Below, piece after piece: positions 20,945 through 31,412 of a stretch of 64,000 nucleotides of DNA. The DNA is from Piromyces finnis (Eukaryota; Neocallimastigomycota; Neocallimastigomycetes; Neocallimastigales; Neocallimastigaceae): assembly GCA_002104945.1 (NCBI GenBank), contig MCFH01000007.1:668001-732000 (forward strand), read 5' to 3'. Under the pieces are notes generated by a model, which had not been told where the DNA came from, did not search any database, and saw only the letters and a list, made by a program, of their open reading frames with translations. The position numbers and the translations under genes were made by a program. The stretch's first letter is position 1. Each line of letters opens with the position of its first letter.

Positions 20945-21233
20945 AAATTTTATATAAATAAAAAAAAATTTTAAAATATAAATTTAATATAATTATTTGT
21001 ATATTTGTGTTAATGGATTTATTTTTAATTTTTTGTATAATTAATGATGACCTAAAAGATATTACACATGTTTGCTGATTCCTCATAGGAATACAAAAAT
21101 ATAAATTTATAATCAATCTCAATCAAAATAATAATAATATTTTTAATGGTTTATAATAAATTTAGAAATATGATAAAATTTGGCTGATAGTCTAGCTAAT
21201 GATTACAACACTCTGGTATAAAACTGTAATGTG

Positions 21234-21412
21234 AAAGTACTGTTATAAACTCATTATAATAAGTACTGTTATAAACTCATTATACTTATTTTTTATTCCC
21301 TTGTATTTAATTGAAGGTATTTTTTTAAATTTTTATTTCTTAGCTTTTATCTTATTCCCTTTTGTTTAATTGAAGGAATTTTTTTAAATTTTTATTTCTT
21401 AGCTTTTATCTT
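21234..21412. repeat. Two adjacent tandem duplications (26 bp and about 59 bp)
   Basis: AAGTACTGTTATAAACTCAT followed by TATA occurs twice in a row from 21236. Then a unit of about 59 bp beginning TTATTCCCTTG and ending TTTCTTAGCTTTTATC occurs at 21293-21351 and 21352-21411. It is non-coding. Confidence 0.7.
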
Positions 21413-21616
21413 ATTGTTTAAGTAGAAATGCTAAGAATTTGGTACTTTTATTTAGATAGAAAAACAATATATTATATATATATACATATATATAATATAT
21501 TAATAGATCATATAACTATATCTAATTTTTAACTTATATATATAAATATGAAGAAAAAATAAAAGAAGAAATTAAAATAAAAGTAAAAAAAGTAATTTAA
21601 ATAAAATTAAAATAAA

Positions 21617-21724
21617 ATAGATATAAAGTTAGATTTGAAAATAAAAAAATATCTAAGAACATAGATATAAAGTTAGATTTGAAAATAAAAAAATATCTAA
21701 GAACATAGATATAAAGTTAGATTT
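21617..21724. repeat. 44-bp tandem repeat, 2.4 units
   Basis: The unit starts ATAGATATAAAGTTAGATTT and ends ATATCTAAGAAC. Two perfect units lie at 21617-21660 and 21661-21704, followed by a 20-base partial third. It is non-coding. The perfect identity implies a recent duplication. Confidence 0.8.
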
Positions 21725-22527
21725 TTTTAAAAAAAAATTAAATAGTATTTATTTTAAATATTTCTAAAATATTAGATTTTTTAATTATTATTATGATAAG
21801 TTTTTATTTTTATTTCTAATGATTTATATTACAATTACTTTTATTTTCATTATTCATCAAATAATATACATTTTTTTTTTTATTATTTTAAAAAACATTT
21901 AGTTAATTTTTAATAAAAATTTATACTATACATATAAATTATTCAAAATAATTAATTACAAATTTACTTTTATTAAAATAAGGAAAAGAAAAAAGTAGTT
22001 AAAATTTATTAATATTACTTTTTTTTTTTTTCACCCTCAAATATAATAATTTTTCATAATATCAAGTTTTAAAAAAACTTTTAAAAGTTTTTTTTTAAAG
22101 ATGATTTAGAAAAGATACGTAGGGTTGGAAGGATGGGGGTCTGGACACCTCAGAATTAAAATTTTTTATTTTTTATTTTTTTATTTTTTTTATTTTTACT
22201 TTTATTTTTACTTTTATTATTATCTATTAACATTAATAACATTTTATTTTATATTTATTTGTAATATTATGCTCAATAACATTAATAGAATTTATATATT
22301 TTTTGAAAATTCTTTTATTTTTATTTTTTTTTTCAATTTTTAACAAATATTTTTTTGGAAGCATATATATATTAAGTTTTATTTTGTTTTTGAATTTGTA
22401 ATTTTAAGAAATATATAAATAATTATTTTAAATAGTGTAATATTTTAATATAGTCTATGTCTTAAATTTATCATTATAAACCAATAGTATAATATAATTA
22501 ATTTGAAACAATAAAGTTAAATAATTT

Positions 22528-23187
22528 TTATATATTTATTAATATAGAAGATAGGTCAGATATCATTTCCCACATTTGTTTATTGTTATTTCTATTGCAA
22601 GTAGTTAATGTTAAGTAATATTGGGATTTTATATTATTATCATCAATACCACTAATACACTTATCATTGTTTTTTATAGATTTCGATGTATTGATATATT
22701 TCATTATTGCTTTTTCATTACTTTCACCAGTTACAATTTTTTTATTAGAAACAGCCAAACATAAATTTTCTTTAGCTGCAGACTTAAAATATGTATTACC
22801 ATCAATATTTATAAAATACCATTTACTATTTTTTATATTACTGCAATTTTCATAGTTCATTTTTGTAATTTTGAGCATATAAACATTTATTGTAATATTT
22901 ATTATACAACCAAACAGGACTAGTTTTAGGTTCGGATGAACTGTTTTTAGGATATTTCCTTAATATTTGATTATTATTAGTTTCCCAAACAATGGATCAA
23001 TTACTTTTGTCACAGCGTAATTTACTATTGCTTGATATTACACTAGAAATGATAGAATCTATATATTCATCATTTTTATCTTTAAAGGAAATATTATTAC
23101 TTCCAATAACAATTTTATATAAATAACTAGAACTATTAGAAGTATAGTTAATTTTAGTTGATGTTTGCTTATTATGATCTCTATAGA
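22528..23187 (-). pseudogene. Broken lectin-like (beta-trefoil-type) gene relic
   Basis: The last 116 codons (22878-22528) are open and contain KENLCLAVSNKK and CNRNNNKQMWEM. The latter is a Cys-plus-QxW pattern typical of beta-trefoil carbohydrate-binding repeats. Upstream, a second frame holds related sequence (VWLYNKYYNKCLYAQ) that joins only through a frameshift near 22875. Further up, a TGA near 23005 interrupts the frame just before SIVWETNNNQ, and the frame closes at about 23190 without a start codon or signal peptide. It is a remnant of a sugar-binding domain protein. No catalytic domain is visible. The family call rests on two short motifs only. Confidence 0.45.
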
Positions 23188-23310
23188 ATAATTTTATTAA
23201 AAAATTAAATTATATTAAGTCATTTTATATATATATATATAAATTATATAAATATTATATTTAATAAAAGTTTTAAAAAATGTTTAATAACTTTATTCCA
23301 ATAATACATA

Positions 23311-24939
23311 TTAACGACAATAAAAATAACTATTAAATACTTTATGTGGAGTATTCATTAGTATTTTAAATATTTTGTGAATATAAAAAGGACATTTATA
23401 TTTATTATAACTATCATCAATAAATACAATTTGATTATCTATATAATCAATAGCATACCAATATTCATCATAATATATTAATATATTAATTAAAAATTTA
23501 CTATATTTATTATGAATTAGGGATGCTAAATAACATAATTTTATCATTAAACATTCAGTATAATTATCAAATTCCATTTTTAAACTTAAAATATAATTAG
23601 GATCTTTTAATATTCTATCAATTGTTTTATATTTTTTTAAATATTTATTAACAAAGTTATAATTTATATCTCCAGGATTTAATACCATTGAATCTACATA
23701 ATTTAACTTTCCTTTATATTGAGGATCAATTATATTTATTAATTTACTTTTTGTGTTATATTCATACTTATAACCTCTATAATAACTTTCATCCTTATCA
23801 TTATTATCATCTGTATTATTATCATTATTATCATTTTCATTATTATCATTATTAATATCTTTATTATCATTATTATCATCTGTATTATTATCATTATTAT
23901 TATCATTTTCATTATTATCATCTGTATTATTATCATTATTATTATCATTTTCATTATTATCATTATTAATATCTTTATTATCTTTATTATCATTATTATC
24001 ATCTGTATTATTATCTTCTTTCTTAATTATTTTAATTTTAGAGACAATTTCACAAAAATCAATATTATATCTTTTTGATAATCGATGATTATAACATAAA
24101 CTCATAAGATAAAAATATTCTAATTCAAAATCACTAAAACATATATTAAGAAAATTTTCTACAGTTTTATCTTGACATTTAAAATATAATTTATTTTTTA
24201 TACATATTTTGTCTGAATAATATTTTAATACTTCCAAAGAATGATTCATTGGAACTCTATATCCAAAAATACTTTTAATTTCTAAATTATATTGTTTAAT
24301 TATATCTAAACAATAATTCAATATATTAATATCTTTACCATATTTTTCAATTATTGTTGTTATAATATTTATCCTATTATTTTCATTTATCTTTATAAAA
24401 TCATCTAATAAATATTTATGTGTATTTAAATAAAAATATTTAAAAATTTCAAAATCTATATCTGGTTTCATATAATCATCATAGTGATTGGGAAAAAATA
24501 AAACGAATACTTTAGTATAAATATATGCATAATTATATAAATAAAATAAATAAAATTCTTTCTCATTTGATTTTCTAATTTCCTTTATAAAATCTTCATC
24601 TTTTTCACTTAATAATTTATCAATAAAAAATTTATTAACAATAATTAAAGAAAAAATCCCATTACAATAATATTCAGGGGTATGTACATTAGAATGATAG
24701 TTATAATTTTTGAAATATTTTAATCTATTATATTGTTTATCATTATTTATTAAAAAATATTGATTATTTATTATACTAATATCAACAACATATTCATGAC
24801 TCTTTATTTTATCATATTTAAATAATGGCTCTTTCAAAAATATACCTTGTTTTGCGATATCTAATAATCTTTCAATATCGCATTCCCCATTTAATTCATT
24901 ATAAAAATCTTTAGTATTTTCTTCGTAGGATTTTATCAT
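23311..24939 (-). CDS. Unrecognised 542-aa protein with Asn/Asp-rich insert
   Basis: This is an intact frame starting MIKSYEENTKDFYNEL. Two Tyr/Phe/Ile-rich, probably helical parts (about 1-315 and 400-542) flank a low-complexity tract of Asp, Asn, Glu and Lys (about 318-395). The tract is encoded by repeated ATC/ATT words at 23790-24020 on the plus strand, where 30- to 60-bp higher-order units are visible. There is no signal peptide, membrane span or known motif, and the protein ends YCR. Codon use is AT-driven, unlike the GH1 genes. It resembles in composition the broken gene at 8358-9698 and may belong to the same class of lineage-specific genes. It is convergent with nothing nearby. The lectin-like relic follows downstream on the same strand. 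Confidence 0.65.
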   Translation of the reverse strand: MIKSYEENTKDFYNELNGECDIERLLDIAKQGIFLKEPLFKYDKIKSHEYVVDISIINNQYFLINNDKQYNRLKYFKNYNYHSNVHTPEYYCNGIFSLIIVNKFFIDKLLSEKDEDFIKEIRKSNEKEFYLFYLYNYAYIYTKVFVLFFPNHYDDYMKPDIDFEIFKYFYLNTHKYLLDDFIKINENNRINIITTIIEKYGKDINILNYCLDIIKQYNLEIKSIFGYRVPMNHSLEVLKYYSDKICIKNKLYFKCQDKTVENFLNICFSDFELEYFYLMSLCYNHRLSKRYNIDFCEIVSKIKIIKKEDNNTDDNNDNKDNKDINNDNNENDNNNDNNTDDNNENDNNNDNNTDDNNDNKDINNDNNENDNNDNNTDDNNDKDESYYRGYKYEYNTKSKLINIIDPQYKGKLNYVDSMVLNPGDINYNFVNKYLKKYKTIDRILKDPNYILSLKMEFDNYTECLMIKLCYLASLIHNKYSKFLINILIYYDEYWYAIDYIDNQIVFIDDSYNKYKCPFYIHKIFKILMNTPHKVFNSYFYCR

Positions 24940-26475
24940 AATGAAATTGATATTTATTTATTTATTAACAATATATATTAAGTAAAAAATCAATTTATTT
25001 AATACCTGTCTTGTATTTAAATTTAATTAATGGTTATCAAAAGTATTATTTATCAACTTTTCATAAAAGTTGTGAAAAAAAGTCTTTGTTAATTCTAAAA
25101 ATATAAAGGTTAAAGTATTTGCAGCCGTTTTTTTTTTTTTTAAAAAGAAAATTCTTTTTTAATACCTGTCATATACTATATTAAACTAAATAAAAATAAC
25201 TTTAAATAGATTATTATATTATTATTAGAATTAGTTCAGGAATAAGAATAGGTCGAAGTTATTATAATTAAAGTTTTTAATATAAAATTTTATTTATTTA
25301 ATTTAATTATTAACAACAATTTCTATTGAAGCTTCATTGAAATTATTAATCCTTATATAATAATGTGGTTTGGTATAAAACTATGTTAACATGATTGTGG
25401 TCAGGTGTATTAATTTTTTTTTAGATTGAACCACAATTAAAAAATTTAAAGCCACACTAATTTTACTAAGTCATAAATTTATGTGACTCAGTAAATAATT
25501 AATAAAAAATAAAATTATAGGTAATTAAGGTTAAGAACAACTAAACTATCAATAAAACATTTTGATAAATATATTATTAAAGCATATTTTTATTTCGTTA
25601 AAATTAATATTAATATTATATATTTATTTTTTATAGAAATATTATTGATTATATACAAATAAAGTTACATAAATTTTATTATTAAAATGTAACAAATTGT
25701 TAATTTTAAATAAGAAAACAAATAACAATATTAATATATTAATATAGTAGTTTATTGTTTACATTTCTAATAATAATACATAAATATATAAATATATAAA
25801 TATAAATTTTGATATGAAATATTATATAAAACTCTAATTATTAATAAAAATATTTTATTAAATTTTATTAATAATTACATAAAATAAATTAAAATAGTCA
25901 TGCAATGACGTGACTAAATTCAATTAAGGCGTAAATAAATCACAAGATAAAATAAATTTATTTTATTAATTTAAGCAATAAAAACATAAAATTATAACAT
26001 TATTTTATGTTATGTAAATAATTTCTTTTATTTATTATTTTATTTATAATATTTTATATTTTATATTTATATTTTATTATATTTTTATTATACTTTAATA
26101 AATATATAATATACTTCTTATACTAGTTATTATATATTTATTAATTAGACAAACAAAACAAAGTTTATAATTATTAAAAGATACATAAATGTATTATTAT
26201 TTCAATTAATTAATTCTTTGCTTCTTGTTATATTATAGCCAGATTTATTTTTAATAAATTTTATTTTAAAAAACATTATTACATAAAGTTTCTCCCTAAA
26301 AAGGAAATTAGAACCGAGTTATATCACTTTTTTATTTTATTTCTGTTTTTTTTGATTTATAAAATGATTTAATTAATTAATATTTATTTTTATTATAAAT
26401 AAATTCTTATAAAATATTAATACGTTATATTACAGCTTTATCTTAATAATATTTTAAAGTATCTTTATACTTGAA
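24940..26475. other. Intergenic DNA, no gene seen
   Basis: This is AT-rich DNA with T runs (about 25130-25142). The words AATACCTGTC at about 25004 and 25160 recur, but no larger repeat is evident. There is no protein-like frame. Confidence 0.65.
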
Positions 26476-26942
26476 ATGAAAATTTGTAATATGCTATTTT
26501 TTATATTTTTTATAACTTTATCTTTAGCAAGCTTCCTCAATACGATGAAATGTTTCAACCACTTGTATTTAAATCAGCTGTTCAGGGATTTCAATTAAAA
26601 TGTCAAACTGATGAAAACGGGAATTTATGTCCATATTCTATTTATTCAATTACTAAAACTGGTGCTGATGAAGTTTTGGTTGATACATGTAAATCAAAAA
26701 AATGTACTGAAAATTTACTCAAAGTTTTTAAAGATACTAATATTGACCAATTTATAGCTTTAAAAAATTCTTCTTTTACCACAGGAAACCTCTCTTATGA
26801 AGAATTATCCTATGTTAAATATATTATTAGTACATTAGAGTCTGAAAATTGTCAATCTCAACATATTACAAGTAATGCTAGTTATGTTAAGACAAATACT
26901 TTTTTATTATTTATTTTACTTTTATTATTGGTATTATTTTAA
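26476..26942 (+). pseudogene. Small secreted, GPI-anchor-like protein with a frameshift after the signal peptide
   Basis: ATG at 26476 opens a typical signal peptide (MKICNMLFFIFFITLSLAS), but this frame stops at about 26598. The main body is in another frame: SKLPQYDEMFQPLVFKSA, then a Cys-containing domain (CQTDENGNLCPYS, CKSKKC, ESENC), and a hydrophobic C-terminus (NTFLLFILLLLLVLF) preceded by small polar residues, as in GPI-anchor signals. The body frame has its own stop at 26487, so it cannot carry a signal peptide unless one base is gained or lost between about 26520 and 26535. Together the pieces suggest a cell-surface protein of about 155 aa whose gene has one frameshift. The alternative is a sequence error, or a start at 26550 without secretion. 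No function is known. Confidence 0.55.
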
Positions 26943-27451
26943 TAATATAAATAGGAAAATATATCTTTTTATATTGCCTTTATATTTTAATATTTATTTA
27001 CTTTAAATTAAATAAAGATAGTAATTATATATAATATTTTTTATAATAAATCTTTTGTTTAATTACTCGATCATCTATATTCATTAAATTGTGAAATATT
27101 ATATACTATTATATACTATTATTTTATTATATTATTTTACTATTTTATAGGTATCATGACTTATTTTTACTTCAATTTTATTTAGTGAATAAAGGTAATA
27201 AAATAAATTATAACAATAATTATAGGCATAAATTAATATTAAATTAATGCAAGTAAATTTTTTTAATAAAAAATATTTAAATAAATTATTGTTATTTTAT
27301 TTTTTATTATTTTCTAGAATAAAGAAATTTACTTATTTTTAATAAATAAGCTAAAATAAAATTAATATATTTTAAACTGTATATCTTGTTTATATAATAA
27401 TAATAATAAAAATAATAATAATATTTAAAATTGTTATTGTAATTTAGATAT
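26943..27451. other. Intergenic DNA, no gene seen
   Basis: This is AT-rich DNA between the secreted-protein relic and a LINE fragment, with an AAT-type microsatellite at about 27395-27424. Nothing else is recognised. Confidence 0.6.
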
Positions 27452-27865
27452 AATGTATTCTAGTGATTTTAATTAAAGTAAGAAAGCCACTATTATACTA
27501 AAGTATAATAATTTTATTTGACTTCCAATGAGACACCGAGCCAAAGATCAAAATTTTATCATGGAACAAAATTATGAAATCTATTGGTTGCGCTGGCCCT
27601 CCTGGCCTGTCATACTATTTCTTCAGCATTGACACTCTTGGATGTTGCTTCAAACCTTTTGAACATTGACCATTGCTGGCCAATATAACAAAAGGCATGA
27701 TTCTGGTTAGAAGTTCCGCGGTTACCGTCAAGAATGGTGTTCCTTCGTTAGTGCCCGATTGAACCTGACACTTGCAAAGTTCTTTCCATTCCCTTGAATT
27801 GTAATTGATACTGTTAAAACTTTTTCCCCAAGAAGGAATTTAGATATTTTATTGCACACACTTAT
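27452..27865 (-). mobile_element. LINE family A 3' fragment
   Basis: Homology to the 3' end of the element at 10701-13955 (about 10870-11285) covers the untranslated hairpin (27492-27509), the stop region and the C-terminal domain coding sequence. It has substitutions, a small insertion near 27690 and no poly(A) tail. Both ends are truncated. The frame at 27728-27958 is a chimera of this fragment and flanking DNA and not a gene. Confidence 0.85.
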
Positions 27866-28314
27866 ATATCTTCTTACATTGGCGAAATAAAACTTTTTTT
27901 TGTAATCTTTAATTTCATTTAACCCACTATAATTATAAAAATTTTTATACTTCAACAATACATGACTTTTAAAAGTAAAAAGTACACAATATTACTTAAA
28001 ATTGCTCAAATTTAAATAGTTATTAATTAATTAAATTTTTATTTACTTTTATGATTTAATTAGTTTTAATTTATAATATTCCTATTCCTATAATTATAAT
28101 ATAGTTATAGATTATAAATATTATTAAATTATATTTTTTTTATTATTTTAATATTTTATTGTATATTTTTTATATTTATTTATAAAAATTATTTTTTAAA
28201 AAATAAATAAATTCTATATTTTTTATGATAATAAATAATAATTATTATTAATATTAATTTTATTTTAAATCTATTTTTATAATTTTATATCTATTTTTGT
28301 TTTTATATTAATGT
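27866..28314. other. Intergenic DNA 3' of GH1 copy 3
   Basis: AT-rich with no gene seen. The bases just after the GH1 stop (TAAACATTAATATAAAAACA in gene sense) resemble those after copy 4 (TAAACATTTTAA), a trace of shared ancestry of the 3' flanks. Confidence 0.6.
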
Positions 28315-30288
28315 TTATTCTTGTTCGACGTTTTCAGTGAACCATTCAGCAAGGTATGTAAGAGAATCCTTTGGAATACGAGTAAGTTCCTTGTCATTGT
28401 AGAAGTCAATGTAGGTCATACCGAAACGAGTTTCGTAACCGTTTTCCCATTCAAAGTTATCAATTAAAGACCAGGCCATGTAACCACGGACATCAACACC
28501 ATCTTCGACATAGGCAAGACGAAGGTTTTCAAGGTATTGCTTGTACCAGTCAATTCTGTAAGTATCGTGGAGAATGGTTCCTTCAATGTTGCTTTCATCT
28601 TCAATAATAGATTCATCGTAAGCATCAGCATATTCTTCCTTACCAATGGACTTGAAGTAGTCAATGGTAACTTGATCATTGGCACGACTAACCTTGTAGT
28701 TTGGTTGAGCACAACCGTTTTCGGTAATAATGATACCGTTCTTAAGAATGCTCTTGTAACGGTTGTATAACCAGTTAAGACCAACACGAATAGTTGGACC
28801 ATACTTGGTGTTCCATGATGAACCGGCTTGTGAACCAAGAGTTGGTGGAATACAAACCCATCCTGGAGCACGGCCTCTACAGTTATCATCCCACATATCC
28901 TTCTTGGAGTTTTCGTAGCTGGCTTCTTCTTCAGTTGGTGGTTCAATGAGTTTACCATCTTCATCCTTGGCTTGTTCAGCCCAGTGAGCAGTGTAGGTGT
29001 TCCAACCTAAGAAATCGGATGATGATCCCTTTAAGAGCTTCTTTTCTTCAGCTGTGAAGACTGGCATATCCTTACCCATTCTTTGCTTGACGGATTCTGG
29101 GTAGTCACCAGTCATTGGTGGATCAGAGTACCAACCAATACGGAATTCAGCGGCTAAGTTGGCGTACTTCTTGTTGTTTTCTAATTCTTCTGGTGTGGTG
29201 TTTTCATCTTCCCATGGAATTTGAGCTTCACCATCAACGGTAATACCAATAAGACCCTTTTGCTTCTTTTGGAACTTCTTACGGTAAACATTGACAGCCT
29301 TAGCGTGGGCAATAAGAATGTTGTGTGAACACCAGACTTCTTCTAATCTTTGTGGAGCACGGTCAGCTGGAAGAACTTCTGCTCCCTTGTAGTATTGAGA
29401 TGGACCAATTTCGTAGGAACAACCTCCTTCTAAATCAAGTCCAGTAGTGTCGTTTTGGAGCTTACGTGGTGCTTCACCAGTACATCTGTATGGAGCTTTA
29501 CCTGGTCCATTCTTGTAACCACCAACACAGTTAACCCATGGTTCGTTAATGGTGATCCATCCCTTAACACGGTCACCAAAACGTTCGAAACAGAATTCGG
29601 CGTATTTGGCGAAATCATCTTGTGAACGGTAATCTAACCAACCACCGTACTTTTCGTGAAGAGCATATGGAAGATCCCAGTGGTAAAGAGTAGCTAATGG
29701 AGTAATGTCGTTTTCAATAAGAGTATCGATCATCATATCGTAGTATTCGGCACCCTTTTCGTTAACATTCCATTTACCGTTAACCTTCTTAGCAACACCA
29801 TCTGGGAAAAGACGAGACCATGAGATGGAGAAACGGTAGTGGTTAGCCTTCATGATTTTCATCATTTTAACATCTTCGTCGAACTTGTGGTATGAATCAC
29901 AAGCAACATTACCGTTAGTGGAATCTGGGTTAGTTCTGTCACCAGATTCGACGTTCTTTGGGTAAAGATGGGTGAAGTAATCCCAAACGGATTCACCACG
30001 ACCATCGGTATCCCAAGCACCTTCAACTTGGTAAGCAGCAGTAGCAGCACCCCACTTGAAACTAGCTGGGAGTTTACCCTTTGGAGCTTCAGCATCAGAC
30101 TTTTCATCAGCGGAGTCAATGTCATCGGCAATTGGTTCATCAACATTAGCAGCTTCATCATCAGAAGCAATGTTACCATCGGCAGCTGGAGCGTTAACAT
30201 CAGTAACGTCATCAGCTGGAGCCTTGACAATACACTTCTTAGCAGCAGTAACAGCTAATAAAGTAGTGAAAATAGTAAGAGATTTCAT
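28315..30288 (-). CDS. cel1A: Secreted GH1 beta-glucosidase, copy 3 (657 aa)
   Basis: The protein appears identical to copy 2, with the short linker, Glu249 acid/base and Glu523 nucleophile. It differs from copy 2 only by synonymous changes such as GAAAACGGT instead of GAAAATGGT in TENG and GTCCGT instead of GTTCGT before GYMAW. The GTCCGT form is shared with copies 5 and 6 but not with its own partner, copy 4. The leader ends ATATACAAAAATG, close to that of copies 5 and 6 (TATACAAAAATG). It is transcribed divergently from copy 4 across 2.7 kb. Its role is as for copy 1: extracellular cellobiose cleavage, no dockerin. Confidence 0.95.
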   Translation of the reverse strand: MKSLTIFTTLLAVTAAKKCIVKAPADDVTDVNAPAADGNIASDDEAANVDEPIADDIDSADEKSDAEAPKGKLPASFKWGAATAAYQVEGAWDTDGRGESVWDYFTHLYPKNVESGDRTNPDSTNGNVACDSYHKFDEDVKMMKIMKANHYRFSISWSRLFPDGVAKKVNGKWNVNEKGAEYYDMMIDTLIENDITPLATLYHWDLPYALHEKYGGWLDYRSQDDFAKYAEFCFERFGDRVKGWITINEPWVNCVGGYKNGPGKAPYRCTGEAPRKLQNDTTGLDLEGGCSYEIGPSQYYKGAEVLPADRAPQRLEEVWCSHNILIAHAKAVNVYRKKFQKKQKGLIGITVDGEAQIPWEDENTTPEELENNKKYANLAAEFRIGWYSDPPMTGDYPESVKQRMGKDMPVFTAEEKKLLKGSSSDFLGWNTYTAHWAEQAKDEDGKLIEPPTEEEASYENSKKDMWDDNCRGRAPGWVCIPPTLGSQAGSSWNTKYGPTIRVGLNWLYNRYKSILKNGIIITENGCAQPNYKVSRANDQVTIDYFKSIGKEEYADAYDESIIEDESNIEGTILHDTYRIDWYKQYLENLRLAYVEDGVDVRGYMAWSLIDNFEWENGYETRFGMTYIDFYNDKELTRIPKDSLTYLAEWFTENVEQE

Positions 30289-31115
30289 TTTTGTATATTT
30301 TATATTTTATATTATATAATTTTATTTTATTTTTATTTATTTTTATATTATTTTTATTTTATTTTTATTAATTTTTTTTTTAATTTAATTATAATTTTAT
30401 ATTTTTATTTTTATTTTTATTTTTATTTAATTATTATTTATTATAAAATTATAATAAAGAAAAAATGAAAATACACGAGAGTTTGACTATTTATATAATA
30501 AATGTGGATCCTATCCCTTTTTTCCCTTTAAATAATAAAATATAATAATAAATGTTCAAGTGACACAATCCCTCAATTTTTACAAATATTTACACAATTT
30601 TGAATGATTTTAATGGTAAACTTTATTTATTATAAAATAAAACAATTAACATGTTTACTAATAATATATTACTTTTCAACCCAATTTAATATAAAATTTT
30701 AATATAAATATGCAGATCTTTAACTCCTTTATAAAATTAATCCAAGATAATAAAAAGAAAAATACAAAATAATGTAATTTGTTGAACTTTATTATATGAT
30801 ATTCAATTAATAAATATTAATTTTTTGTAATGATATTTTCATCTAAATAAGCGGTTTAAAAAAAAGTTATAGGCTTAATTTTTTTTTTTTTTTTTGAAAA
30901 AAAAAAAAAGGCTTATTTCTAAGTTATTTTTATACAATTTATATATCCTACTTATTCAAAGCAAACTTTTTAAAACTATATTTCTTTTAAAGTGTGTAAT
31001 GCTATACATAAATTAAACCTTTTTTTTTAATTTCTTGTAATAATCATATGTAACATTATTCCTTTTTCATTAAAATTTTTCTTATCCCGAAATTAATATA
31101 TGAATTAGTATTTTG

Positions 31116-31177
<62 letters not shown>

Positions 31178-31197
31178 TAGAATATTAATAATAATTA

Positions 31198-31253
<56 letters not shown>

Positions 31254-31356
31254 TTGATGATGATGATGATGATGATAAGAATAAGAATAAGAATAAGAAT
31301 AAGAATAAGAATAAGAATAAGAATAAGAATAAGAATAAGAATATTAATAATAATTA

Positions 31357-31412
<56 letters not shown>

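Larger units (their letters stand above)
20708..22527. other. Intergenic DNA with tandem repeats, no gene
   Basis: This is AT-rich DNA downstream of copy 2. It holds the third copy of the 24-bp word (20921-20944), tandem repeats at 21234-21412 and a 44-bp repeat at 21617-21724. A plus-strand frame at 22125-22343 translates T runs and is not supported. Confidence 0.65.

Noticed and set aside
22125-22343. 72-codon frame starting MEGWGSGHLRIK
   Set aside because: Only the first 12 codons have normal composition; the rest translates T-rich DNA.
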